Source: JAVXTH01 sp036642795 (GTDB taxonomy: Bacteria > Bacillota_I > Bacilli_A > Erysipelotrichales > Erysipelotrichaceae). From it: a DNA stretch of 5,434 nt. Under the pieces are notes generated by a model. It was not told where the DNA came from. It made no database searches and saw only the letters and a program-made list of their open reading frames with translations. The position numbers and the translations under genes are program-made. The DNA lies in contig JAVXTH010000057.1 in NCBI GenBank assembly GCA_036642795.1, positions 1-5,434 of the forward strand. The letters run 5' to 3'. Shown here piece after piece: positions 1-5,395 of the stretch; the stretch's first letter is position 1, and the number at the start of each line of letters is the position of its first letter.

Positions 1-74
1 ATAAAGAAGAAATAACGAGGGAATTACGGCATGATATTTTAAATTATTTAGATCATGCAAAAAACAATCAGTAA
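1..74 (+). CDS. 3' end of an unidentified plus-strand gene (partial)
   Basis: An open frame enters from the left edge (first full codon at position 3) and stops at TAA 72-74. It gives 23 codons of a charged, helix-like tail containing TRELRHDILNYLDHAKNN. No family can be recognised from so short a piece. It is supported by a codon pattern resembling real protein and by a strong palindromic hairpin with a plus-strand U-tract 14 nt after the stop. The other two plus frames close within about 33 nt. It converges on the importer operon. The window edge is the only reason it is incomplete, as far as can be seen. It could still be a chance open frame. Confidence 0.5.
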   Translation, partial: KEEITRELRHDILNYLDHAKNNQ

Positions 75-87
75 AAGTTATCGAACA

Positions 88-118
88 AAAAATATCACTT
101 TATAAGAGTGATATTTTT
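88..118. terminator. Bidirectional intrinsic terminator between convergent genes
   Basis: Arms 88-99 (AAAAATATCACT) and 107-118 (AGTGATATTTTT) are perfect 12-bp reverse complements around a 7-nt loop. Because the arms start with A5 and end with T5, the transcript of either strand has a stem followed by U residues. The hairpin sits 5 nt past the ATPase stop on the minus strand and 14 nt past the partial plus-strand gene, so it fits as the shared end of both transcripts. The stem is AT-rich, so efficiency may be moderate. Confidence 0.85.
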
Positions 119-122
119 ATGT

Positions 123-800
123 TTAAATGGTAGCATTAATATCTTTAATTCGAATTAATTTACGACCGACTTTCTGGGCAAAGCCTTCATCATGGGTAAT
201 GATTAAGATTGCCATGTCACTTGCTAATTCTTTGATGATACTAGCAACATGATCAATTGATTCAAGGTCCAACGCACTGGTTGGTTCATCAAAGCACAAG
301 ATGGAAGGACGTAAGATACAAGCACGGGCAATCGCAACTCGTTGCTTTTCACCACCACTTAGAAAACTTGGATAACAGTCTTGCTTGTCGCTTATTTTAA
401 GCTTCTCTAAAATTATTTGAGCTTGTTTAAGTGCTTCTTCTTTGTTTAAATATTTATGGTAAAGGGGTGCATCGATGATGTTTTGTAAGACGGTGCGATG
501 AGGGAATAACTGATAGTTTTGAAATACCAAACCAATGTCTTTTCGAATCCGTTGCTTATCTTGTTTATTGGCATAAACAGGTTTGCCATTTTCACTTCTT
601 ACTAAATAACGATCGTTAATGATTATCTCACCTGAATCAATCGTTTCTAAATCGCATAAACATCGTAGCAGAGTTGTTTTACCACTTCCACTCAAGCCCA
701 TTAAAACCGTTACTTCATTTTCATTCATTGTAAGATTAATATCATTCAATACTTTCTGTTTACCAAATGATTTATATAGATGCTTTATTTGGATTCGCAT
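123..800 (-). CDS. Polar amino acid ABC importer, ATP-binding subunit
   Basis: This 225-residue cytoplasmic ATPase should power the importer encoded by the two upstream genes. The motifs are complete and in order: Walker A GLSGSGKTT (35-43), Q-loop Gln94 in FQNYQLFPH, signature LSGGEKQR (148-155), Walker B ILCFDEP (167-173), D-loop SALD (175-178) and switch His203 in ITHD. The pattern is that of the GlnQ/HisP polar amino acid group. I chose ATG 800 because AGAGGTG lies just upstream and residues MRIQIKHLYKSFG match the usual family start; an in-frame ATG at 842 would add 14 unconserved residues inside the permease gene. It starts 10 nt after the permease stop. After the switch His only about 22 residues follow, whereas GlnQ-type ATPases usually carry about 40-45, so the end is short, though no frameshift is visible. 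Substrate specificity cannot be read from this subunit. Confidence 0.95.
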   Translation of the reverse strand: MRIQIKHLYKSFGKQKVLNDINLTMNENEVTVLMGLSGSGKTTLLRCLCDLETIDSGEIIINDRYLVRSENGKPVYANKQDKQRIRKDIGLVFQNYQLFPHRTVLQNIIDAPLYHKYLNKEEALKQAQIILEKLKISDKQDCYPSFLSGGEKQRVAIARACILRPSILCFDEPTSALDLESIDHVASIIKELASDMAILIITHDEGFAQKVGRKLIRIKDINATI

Positions 801-810
801 GTTTTCACCT

Positions 811-1452
811 CTACTTAAAGTAATTGAGTCGTTTTTCAACATAATTTAGACCACGAGAAATTGGTATATTTAATAATAGATAAATGATTCCTACATAAAC
901 AAAAGGTAAACCGGTTGCATACGTACCAGCTGCAATTTTCGCATAACGTAATAATTCATCAATACCTAAGATAGAAATTAAACAGGTGTCTTTTAATAAA
1001 GTTAAACTTTCATTAATGAAAGATGGAATACAGTTTCTTAATGCTTGGGGCAATAAAATACGAAGGAAAGTAGATCGATTATTATAGCCAAGTAAGATGG
1101 CAGCTTCCTTTTGACCTTCATCAATGGATTGAATCCCACCACGCATGATCTCAGTGAAATAAGCAGTGTAGTTTAAAATGAAAGTCAATAAAGCAGCACT
1201 GGTTCGATCTAGGCTTATGCCTAAATAGGGAAGACCAAAATAGACAAACATCAATTGAAGTAAAAGTGGGGTACCACGCATGATATAAATATAGAAGCGA
1301 ATGATGTTCGAGATGATTTTATTCTTTGAAAGTAATAAATATACAGCAGGTAAAGATAATAGAAAAGAAGCGATTAATGTGACAATCCAAAAGAATAGGG
1401 TTATTTCTAAACCAGTTAGAAAAGCCGGGAGTAATTGGATAAAGAAATCCAT
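811..1452 (-). CDS. Polar amino acid ABC importer, membrane permease
   Basis: This 213-residue inner-membrane subunit of the HisM/GlnP permease family forms the translocation path. Hydrophobic segments lie at about 16-42, 50-76, 86-104, 155-165 and 182-197, a normal layout for the roughly 220-residue family. The cytoplasmic coupling (EAA) loop is clear at about 113-137: EGQKEAAILLGYNN, then FLRILLPQALRN, which docks to the ATPase. MRGTPLLLQ (58-66) is the typical conserved segment after an early membrane helix. Its ATG overlaps the stop of the binding-protein gene by one base (TAATG), indicating translational coupling. Only one permease gene is present, so a permease homodimer is inferred. 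Regulation is through the upstream T-box leader shared by the operon. Confidence 0.95.
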   Translation of the reverse strand: MDFFIQLLPAFLTGLEITLFFWIVTLIASFLLSLPAVYLLLSKNKIISNIIRFYIYIMRGTPLLLQLMFVYFGLPYLGISLDRTSAALLTFILNYTAYFTEIMRGGIQSIDEGQKEAAILLGYNNRSTFLRILLPQALRNCIPSFINESLTLLKDTCLISILGIDELLRYAKIAAGTYATGLPFVYVGIIYLLLNIPISRGLNYVEKRLNYFK

Positions 1453-2222
1453 TATTTAAACCATTTATCTTTTATCTTATCGAAAGTACCATCTTTTTTA
1501 AGCTCTTCTAAGGCTTTGTTAATGCTCTTACAAAGCTTGCTGTCGCTTTTTCTCATACCAACGGCATAATCCTCAATTCCGAAGTTTTCATCTAGTACAA
1601 CATAGTTAATGCCGTTATCTTGTTGCATCATGTAATAACGAGCTAACGTTTCATCCACTACAATGACATCACTTCGACCTGCTTCTAAATCCATAAAACA
1701 ATCATTATTGGTTTCGAATTGAATTGGAGCAGAACCTTTTAGTCCCTCCACAAATGCTGTTTCTTTCATAACCGCTTCATAAGCACTTGAGTTCTTTTGA
1801 ACTGCTAGGGATTTACCAGCGATATCGTTTTTTGTTTGAATGCCAGTTTTATCAGTTGTGACAATAATTTGACGATTCTTTAAATAAGCATCCGAGAATA
1901 AAACCATTTTCTTACGTTTTGGCGTTACCGAGTAACCATTCCAAATTAAATCAATATTTCCTGTTTCTAATTCTGTTTCTTTTAAATCCCAATCGATGTT
2001 TTGAAAACTAATTTTCTTATCAATTTTTTTGGCTACTGCTTTCGCAACTTCCACATCAAAGCCAACAATCTTTCCTTCATCATTTTTAAATCCCATCGGC
2101 GCAAAGGTATTATCAATACCAATAACTAATGATTTCTTGTCTTGTTCTTCGCCCTTATTTGAACAAGCACTTAATGAGATGACACATACAAGTGACAACA
2201 TACAGAGTAATATCTTTTTCAT
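1452..2222 (-). CDS. Amino acid ABC importer, substrate-binding lipoprotein
   Basis: This 256-residue family 3 solute-binding protein captures an amino acid outside the cell and delivers it to the permease. A lipoprotein signal peptide is clear: MKK, a hydrophobic core, and lipobox LSAC with Cys20 as the lipidated residue. The mature part starts with a charged linker, then LVIGIDNTFAPMGF (32-45) and GFDVEVAKAVAKK (54-66). SVTPKRKKMVLFSDAY (98-113) places Arg103 where HisJ-type proteins hold the substrate carboxylate. DVIVVDETLA (185-194) offers Asp190 for the amino group. The C-terminal helix GTFDKIKDKW is typical. AGGAGG lies 9 nt before the ATG. It is the first gene after a T-box leader, so expression should rise when one specific tRNA is uncharged. 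The family covers many polar amino acids. Histidine is my preferred guess from the specifier, not from the protein. Confidence 0.93.
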   Translation of the reverse strand: MKKILLCMLSLVCVISLSACSNKGEEQDKKSLVIGIDNTFAPMGFKNDEGKIVGFDVEVAKAVAKKIDKKISFQNIDWDLKETELETGNIDLIWNGYSVTPKRKKMVLFSDAYLKNRQIIVTTDKTGIQTKNDIAGKSLAVQKNSSAYEAVMKETAFVEGLKGSAPIQFETNNDCFMDLEAGRSDVIVVDETLARYYMMQQDNGINYVVLDENFGIEDYAVGMRKSDSKLCKSINKALEELKKDGTFDKIKDKWFK

Positions 2223-2262
2223 TTTTCAAATCCTCCTTTTAAGATCCATTTCATCATCAACT

Positions 2263-2302
2263 AAAAAAACTCTCATCCTCTTCATGCTACAGAGGACGAA
2301 AG
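2263..2302 (-). terminator. T-box regulated terminator hairpin
   Basis: On the minus strand, CTTTCGTCCTCT (2302-2291) pairs with AGAGGATGAGAG (2281-2270) over 12 positions including two G-U pairs. The loop is 9 nt and seven U residues follow (2269-2263). The 5' arm includes CGTCCTC, which can instead pair with GAGG and ACG around the T-box bulge. The two folds exclude each other, as expected for a transcriptional T-box. It ends 40 nt before the binding-protein start. Confidence 0.92.
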
Positions 2303-2534
2303 TTATTAAGCTTACGTGGTTCCACCTCGATTTATCAATATCTCGCAATATTGACCTCGACGAGTAATTACTTACTCAATATGTTTAACGGATATTAACC
2401 GGTAAAGACTACTGAATTCGCCTTTACAGCTCCAAGATGTGTTCTCTATATTGAATAGGTTTTCTTTCAGCAATTGAAAACTCTCTTTGCTACCCTTTAT
2501 AGATACTATTTCTTTTCTTAGCTGATGAAATGTT
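2263..2534 (-). promoter_or_regulatory. T-box riboswitch leader of the amino acid importer operon
   Basis: The leader of about 270 nt carries the T-box core GAGGTGGAACCACG (2329-2315), whose UGGA bulge should bind a tRNA acceptor end. Stem I shows AGTA (2502-2499) with TCTATA just after it pairing with TATAGA (2450-2445). An AGAGAG distal motif and a GTTTTC/GAAAAC distal stem are also present. The specifier loop reads GAACACATC (2444-2436), and the basal stem pairs CTAAGA with TCTTGG. Further hairpins are GTAAAG/CTTTAC (2427-2402), GAGTAA-GTAA-TTACTC (2377-2362) and stem III TCAATAT/ATATTGA (2354-2335). Reading CAC as the specifier (2441-2439) gives histidine, followed by the usual purine and by the same distance to GAGC as in glyQS leaders. 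Reading ACA gives threonine, with one base after GAA and a better fit to the UGGA bulge. AUC (isoleucine) is less likely. That this is a T-box is near certain; the amino acid is not. The 5' end is estimated from the promoter. Confidence 0.93.
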
Positions 2535-2540
2535 AACCAT

Positions 2541-2569
2541 AGTATAGACGAAATGAAAAACTAAGTCAA
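2541..2569 (-). promoter_or_regulatory. Sigma-A promoter of the T-box/importer operon
   Basis: TTGACT (2569-2564), a 17-nt spacer and TATACT (2546-2541) give a near-consensus housekeeping promoter on the minus strand. Transcription should begin near 2534, just ahead of the basal strand of T-box stem I. It lies 47 nt past the protease stop codon. No convincing terminator was found between the two, so some readthrough from the protease gene into the leader is possible. Confidence 0.85.
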
Positions 2570-2615
2570 TAAGTTTCTGAAATATTATGAAAGATAATGG
2601 AAATATATGTAAACA

Positions 2616-3383
2616 CTACCAAATATAGGCTGGTTCTTCATTTTGAATGATTGCTTGTCTTAATGTTTCCACATCGATGGTTTTTAAGCCTTTTTTAGTT
2701 CCATCTTGAACTAAGTGACTTGGATCAATGATATGATAAGATTGAATTTTATGATCAAGCATATCATAACCAACAACTAGAATCATATGGTTTGCTTTAC
2801 TTAAATTAGGATAGATCACAAACCGATTAATCGCAACTAAAAGGGGATCTCCTGTTTCAATATCCATTATTACGCGTTTTTCTAAGTCTTGCATTATTTG
2901 AGGATTTTGATCGTTAATGGCAATGGTTTGAATTCGATAACCTGGTTCATTATCTTTTATATCAGTTTTATGAAACAGATATTTGTTTAAAACATTCGCG
3001 GTATCAACATATTCACTACCAGTGATAGGATGAGTATGCATTTCTTTTGCTAGTTGGGTTTGACTAACTTCAATGTTGTGATAACGAAAAATCATTTGGA
3101 CACAGGCTGGTACACAAAAATAATTATTTTCTTGAATGCTTTGACTTAAGGTTAATTGTTTTGTGATCATCTTTGCTTCTTCAATCACAATTTCTTCTTC
3201 CTCTTTTTCTTCTGGTTTTACTTCCTTGATTGGCTTAGGTTTTTTAACTTCAACTGGATTTGTAGTATTCGCTTGTTTTCCATTGTCCTTTTGATTGAGA
3301 TGAAAATAGATGGATAGAGAAATAAGCGTAAATACAAATAATAAGATGATGCCAACAATCGATAAACGTTTTTTGGAATTCAT
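2616..3383 (-). CDS. Membrane-anchored C39-like cysteine peptidase
   Basis: This 255-residue protein is predicted to be an extracytoplasmic papain-fold cysteine protease. One N-terminal membrane helix (about 8-28) is followed by a Pro/Lys/Glu-rich spacer (about 45-70) and a globular domain. NNYFCVPACVQMIF (86-99) resembles the nucleophile motif of the C39-like family (usually CGPA), making Cys90 the likely nucleophile. NHMILVVGYD (198-207) supplies His199, and IIDPS (218-222) supplies Asp220. The spacing and the GYD turn fit C39_2-type peptidases. The glycine of CGPA is replaced by valine. I chose ATG 3383 because GGAGGTG lies 5 nt upstream; an in-frame ATG at 3458 would add 25 residues with no ribosome binding site. 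No ABC transporter domain or bacteriocin precursor is adjacent, so a bacteriocin-exporter role is unlikely. The substrate is unknown. It is transcribed alone, behind an ECF-like promoter resembling that of the sigma gene. Confidence 0.8.
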   Translation of the reverse strand: MNSKKRLSIVGIILLFVFTLISLSIYFHLNQKDNGKQANTTNPVEVKKPKPIKEVKPEEKEEEEIVIEEAKMITKQLTLSQSIQENNYFCVPACVQMIFRYHNIEVSQTQLAKEMHTHPITGSEYVDTANVLNKYLFHKTDIKDNEPGYRIQTIAINDQNPQIMQDLEKRVIMDIETGDPLLVAINRFVIYPNLSKANHMILVVGYDMLDHKIQSYHIIDPSHLVQDGTKKGLKTIDVETLRQAIIQNEEPAYIW

Positions 3384-3430
3384 ATCAACACCTCCAACGA
3401 GATAACTTCTTATCTTCACTTTACTATAAG

Positions 3431-3457
3431 AACGATTGATGTTCCATAAATATTTCA
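3431..3457 (-). promoter_or_regulatory. Candidate ECF-type promoter of the peptidase gene
   Basis: TGAAAT (3457-3452), 17 nt, then CGTT (3434-3431) matches the layout of ECF promoters such as TGAAAC-N16/17-CGTC. The start would fall near 3424, giving a leader of about 40 nt with the ribosome binding site. The same pattern occurs before the sigma gene. An alternative housekeeping -10, TATAGT (3428-3423), overlaps the downstream edge but has only a poor -35 (TTTATG, 16 nt away). Confidence 0.45.
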
Positions 3458-3480
3458 TTTTTATTTATTTTTATGAATAG

Positions 3481-3528
3481 AAAAAGCTATGATGTACGAG
3501 AATCATCCAGTCTCATTACATCATAGCT
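3481..3528 (-). terminator. Intrinsic terminator of the sigma/anti-sigma operon
   Basis: On the minus strand AGCTATGATGTA (3528-3517) pairs perfectly with TACATCATAGCT (3496-3485). An inner GAGA/TCTC stem extends it after a small internal loop, and five U residues follow (3485-3481, the first shared with the stem). It begins 57 nt after the anti-sigma stop and ends before the peptidase promoter candidate, separating the two transcripts. Confidence 0.85.
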
Positions 3529-3584
3529 ATCATCTTGTTTAAGGAGGAACGTTAGGAAAGGTTATGGTATGCAGGTATTACTTA

Positions 3585-4652
3585 TTATTCAGCAGGTTCT
3601 TCTACTTCTGGTGTATCAGCTTCTTCATTTTCAGCTGCTTCTTTTGCTTCTTGTTCTTTTTCTTGAGCTAATTCTTGTTCTTTTTCAAGTTTTTCTTGTT
3701 CTTTTTCTTGTGCTTCTTTTAATTTTTCTTGTTCTTTCTTAGCTTTATCTTTTTCTTTTTCTGCTTTTTCTTTTGCTTTATCTGCTTCGTCTTCTGCTTT
3801 TTCTTTTTCTTTTTCTTGTGCTTCTTCAGCATCTTCTATTTTATCTTCTTCAGCTTCTTGTAAATCATCTAATAAATCTTCAGCATCATCGGTATCTTGC
3901 GTATCAATGTCATCAACTTTTAATTTGTTTTCATTCATGAAACCAACGATATCTTTAATATTCATTTTTGCTAATTGATCAAAACTTAGATTTGAACTCT
4001 TCGCTAATATTTTTTCAATTAAAGAAGCTTTTCCTACTGAAATATTATATTTTTCAGATAGTTTTTTAGTTGTTTCATTTAAAGCATCTTTTTGAGCAAG
4101 AATAATTCCAGAAGTCTTATTCTCATTTAAGATACCTTTTAACATTTTAACGTATTTAAATTCTAATTCTTTTGTTTTTGCTTTATCTTTATTAGAAATA
4201 CTTAATAATACGTCATTATCTTTTGTTTTTTCATCAAAGTAACCATTCTTATATAAAGATCCAACAATAGCATTTAAAGCAATATCAGATTTAACATCTT
4301 TTAAATCCATATCCGCAATAATCTTTTCCGCATCTTTATTTTTAGCTTCTACTTTAATTACTTTTTCATTCTTGTTTAATGCTAATTCAATGGAAGGGTT
4401 AATATCCAAAGAAAGGGTAATTGCTTCTTTATCTCCAAGTGATGTAATGGCAAAGAATCCTAGACAACAAACAGCGATAGAAGCGGTAGCAAACATAAGC
4501 ATTGATCTTTTGTTCGATTTTTTTTCTACTTGTGTATTCATTGAGAATACCTCCTTTTTTGTAATCGGAACTTCAACGATGGAGTCTAATAGAGGGGGTA
4601 CTTGCTTTGAAACAGCGGTGTTTAATAATTCTTTTATTTTATTTGTTTTCAT
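3585..4652 (-). CDS. RsgI-like membrane anti-sigma factor with Glu/Lys-rich tail
   Basis: This 355-residue protein probably holds the co-encoded sigma factor at the membrane. Residues 1-49 are cytoplasmic and partly helical (NKIKELLNTAV) and are the presumed sigma-binding part. Residues 51-71 form one membrane helix. Outside, ITLSLDINPSIELALNKNEKVIKVEAKN (78-105) matches the middle domain of RsgI proteins, where the Asn-Pro bond (here Asn85-Pro86) is the known self-cleavage site. Residues about 196-245 contain ISVGKASLIEKIL and FDQLAKMNIKDIVGFMNE, a helical module often seen in RsgI-like proteins. Residues 250-355 are nearly all Glu, Lys, Ala, Gln and Asp, a likely long single helix or coiled coil. 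The usual beta-rich RsgI_N domain is absent. The ATG overlaps the sigma TGA by four bases and has AAGGAG 8 nt upstream. A second strong ribosome binding site precedes Met38. The sensed signal is unknown, and no carbohydrate-binding domain is visible. Confidence 0.82.
   Translation of the reverse strand: MKTNKIKELLNTAVSKQVPPLLDSIVEVPITKKEVFSMNTQVEKKSNKRSMLMFATASIAVCCLGFFAITSLGDKEAITLSLDINPSIELALNKNEKVIKVEAKNKDAEKIIADMDLKDVKSDIALNAIVGSLYKNGYFDEKTKDNDVLLSISNKDKAKTKELEFKYVKMLKGILNENKTSGIILAQKDALNETTKKLSEKYNISVGKASLIEKILAKSSNLSFDQLAKMNIKDIVGFMNENKLKVDDIDTQDTDDAEDLLDDLQEAEEDKIEDAEEAQEKEKEKAEDEADKAKEKAEKEKDKAKKEQEKLKEAQEKEQEKLEKEQELAQEKEQEAKEAAENEEADTPEVEEPAE
3618..3863 (-). repeat. Low-complexity Glu/Lys codon tract in the anti-sigma gene
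   Basis: This stretch encodes residues about 264-345 of the anti-sigma factor. On the plus strand it is irregularly repeated tctttttcttg/cttcttctg-like sequence made of GAA, AAA, GCT and CAA codons on the coding strand. There is no exact long unit, but the near-repeats favour slippage and length variation between strains. It remains in frame throughout. Confidence 0.6.
4539..4555 (-). promoter_or_regulatory. Internal ribosome binding site and possible second start in anti-sigma gene
   Basis: GGAGG (4555-4551), preceded by six A residues, lies 9 nt before an in-frame ATG (4541-4539) that is Met38 of the anti-sigma factor. This is at least as good as the site of the first start. Use of it would make a protein of 318 residues that keeps the membrane helix and external domains but lacks most of the presumed sigma-binding segment. 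It may also be a chance product of the Lys-Lys-Glu-Val codons. Confidence 0.35.
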
Positions 4653-5209
4653 TCTATTATCTCCTTCAAAATACTTTTAAGCTTGAAAATGCCTCGATGA
4701 TAACTAGCCAACACGGTACCTAATGGAATTTCTAAATACTCGGCAATTTCTCTGAATTTATATCCGTTAATGGCATTGAGAATAATGATTGTTCTCTCTT
4801 TTTGATTAAGTTTTTGTAATGCAGTTTGTAATACGATAGAATCAAGTCCGTCTTTTTCAACTGAGAAATTACTCATATCATATAAAACTTCATCGTTGTA
4901 TTCACTTGTCGTTTTTTGTTTACGAAAATAAGAGTAAACATGATTCCTAGCAATTCGAAATATCCATGCCATTGGTTTTTGTAATGGCTGATACTGTGAG
5001 ATGTTCTTTCTAATTGAGATGTAAGTATCTTGTGTAAAATCTTCAGCTAGATCACAATCTCTTACGAGTGCTAGAATATAAGAATATACGGATTTACTCG
5101 TATTGTTATACAATACGATAAATGCCTCTTCGTCTCCACAAGCGATTTTATCCATTAATAATTCGTTTATTGCGAGTTGGCTTTCTGTACGAATCCCCTT
5201 AATATGCAT
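4649..5209 (-). CDS. ECF-type RNA polymerase sigma factor
   Basis: This 186-residue cytoplasmic sigma factor of the sigma-70 ECF group directs RNA polymerase to a dedicated promoter set. Region 2 runs from about 28 to 98: AFIVLYNNTSKSVYSYIL, then DLAEDFTQDTYISI, then WIFRIARNHVYSYFRK, the usual -10 recognition and core-binding part. After a linker, region 4 spans about 127-178: LQKLNQKERTIIIL and the helix-turn-helix FREIAEYLEIPLGTVLASYHRG. Region 3 is missing, as in ECF factors. The common GTVKSR of the recognition helix reads GTVLAS here, which may shift -35 preference. I chose ATG 5209 because AGAAAGGA ends 9 nt upstream. ATG 5215 leaves only 3 nt, and a TTG at 5236 falls inside the probable promoter -10. 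The gene overlaps the anti-sigma gene by ATGA. Autoregulation is inferred from the upstream TGCAAT-N17-CGTT. Confidence 0.92.
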   Translation of the reverse strand: MHIKGIRTESQLAINELLMDKIACGDEEAFIVLYNNTSKSVYSYILALVRDCDLAEDFTQDTYISIRKNISQYQPLQKPMAWIFRIARNHVYSYFRKQKTTSEYNDEVLYDMSNFSVEKDGLDSIVLQTALQKLNQKERTIIILNAINGYKFREIAEYLEIPLGTVLASYHRGIFKLKSILKEIIE

Positions 5210-5234
5210 ATTCATATTTCCTTTCTGATAATAC

Positions 5235-5261
5235 AACGTTATAGAATGTCATTTTATTGCA
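5235..5261 (-). promoter_or_regulatory. Candidate ECF-type promoter of the sigma/anti-sigma operon
   Basis: TGCAAT (5261-5256), 17 nt, then CGTT (5238-5235) has ECF promoter form and the same spacing as the element before the peptidase gene. Transcription would start near 5228, leaving a very short leader that just includes AGAAAGGA (5226-5219). If used, it makes the operon self-activating and places the inverted repeat at 5298-5358 upstream of the transcript. Confidence 0.45.
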
Positions 5262-5297
5262 TTAATTTAAAATTATTTTTAATTCTTATTATAAAAC

Positions 5298-5358
5298 AAG
5301 AGAATGATAAGTTATCATAAGTTTTTTTGATTGCCCATGAACCTATTATCATTCTCTT
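5298..5358. repeat. 13-bp inverted repeat with a third competing arm, upstream of the sigma gene
   Basis: AAGAGAATGATAA (5298-5310) and TTATCATTCTCTT (5346-5358) are perfect reverse complements 35 nt apart. Inside, TTATCAT (5312-5318) also pairs with ATGATAA (5304-5310), forming a 7-1-7 palindrome. The left arm therefore has two exclusive partners. It could be an RNA switch in a longer leader, paired operators for a dimeric repressor, or the terminator of a gene beyond the window. The minus-strand sequence after the stem (GTTTTATAAT) is only weakly U-rich. Confidence 0.7.
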
Positions 5359-5395
5359 AGAATGGATACTTTGATGTACCATGTTTCTTTTTTTA

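Noticed and set aside
801..842. Upstream in-frame ATG (842) for the ATPase gene
   Set aside because: It adds 14 unconserved residues inside the permease gene, and the family start and ribosome binding site fit ATG 800.
619..849. 76-codon plus-strand open frame opposite the ATPase gene
   Set aside because: It lies antisense to a well-supported ABC ATPase, has no recognisable protein features and no good ribosome binding site.
2029..2367. 112-codon plus-strand open frame
   Set aside because: It runs opposite the binding-protein gene and through the T-box leader; its composition reflects the complementary strand.
2541..2573. ECF-type reading of CGTCTATA before the T-box leader
   Set aside because: CGTC is present, but no TGAAAT-like box lies 16-17 nt upstream, and TTGACT-N17-TATACT is a much better housekeeping promoter.
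3541..3668. Plus-strand AAGGAGG (3541-3547) followed by ATG 3564 and a Phe/Cys-rich open frame of about 35 codons
   Set aside because: The spacing of 16 nt is too long, and the Phe-rich product is what the opposite strand of Glu/Lys codons always gives.
4372..4680. 102-codon plus-strand open frame
   Set aside because: It is antisense to the anti-sigma gene and the sigma end, and its sequence looks like a mirror of the coding strand.
5210..5236. TTG (5236) or ATG (5215) as the sigma factor start
   Set aside because: TTG 5236 overlaps the candidate promoter -10 and has no ribosome binding site; ATG 5215 is only 3 nt from AGAAAGGA, while ATG 5209 has normal spacing.
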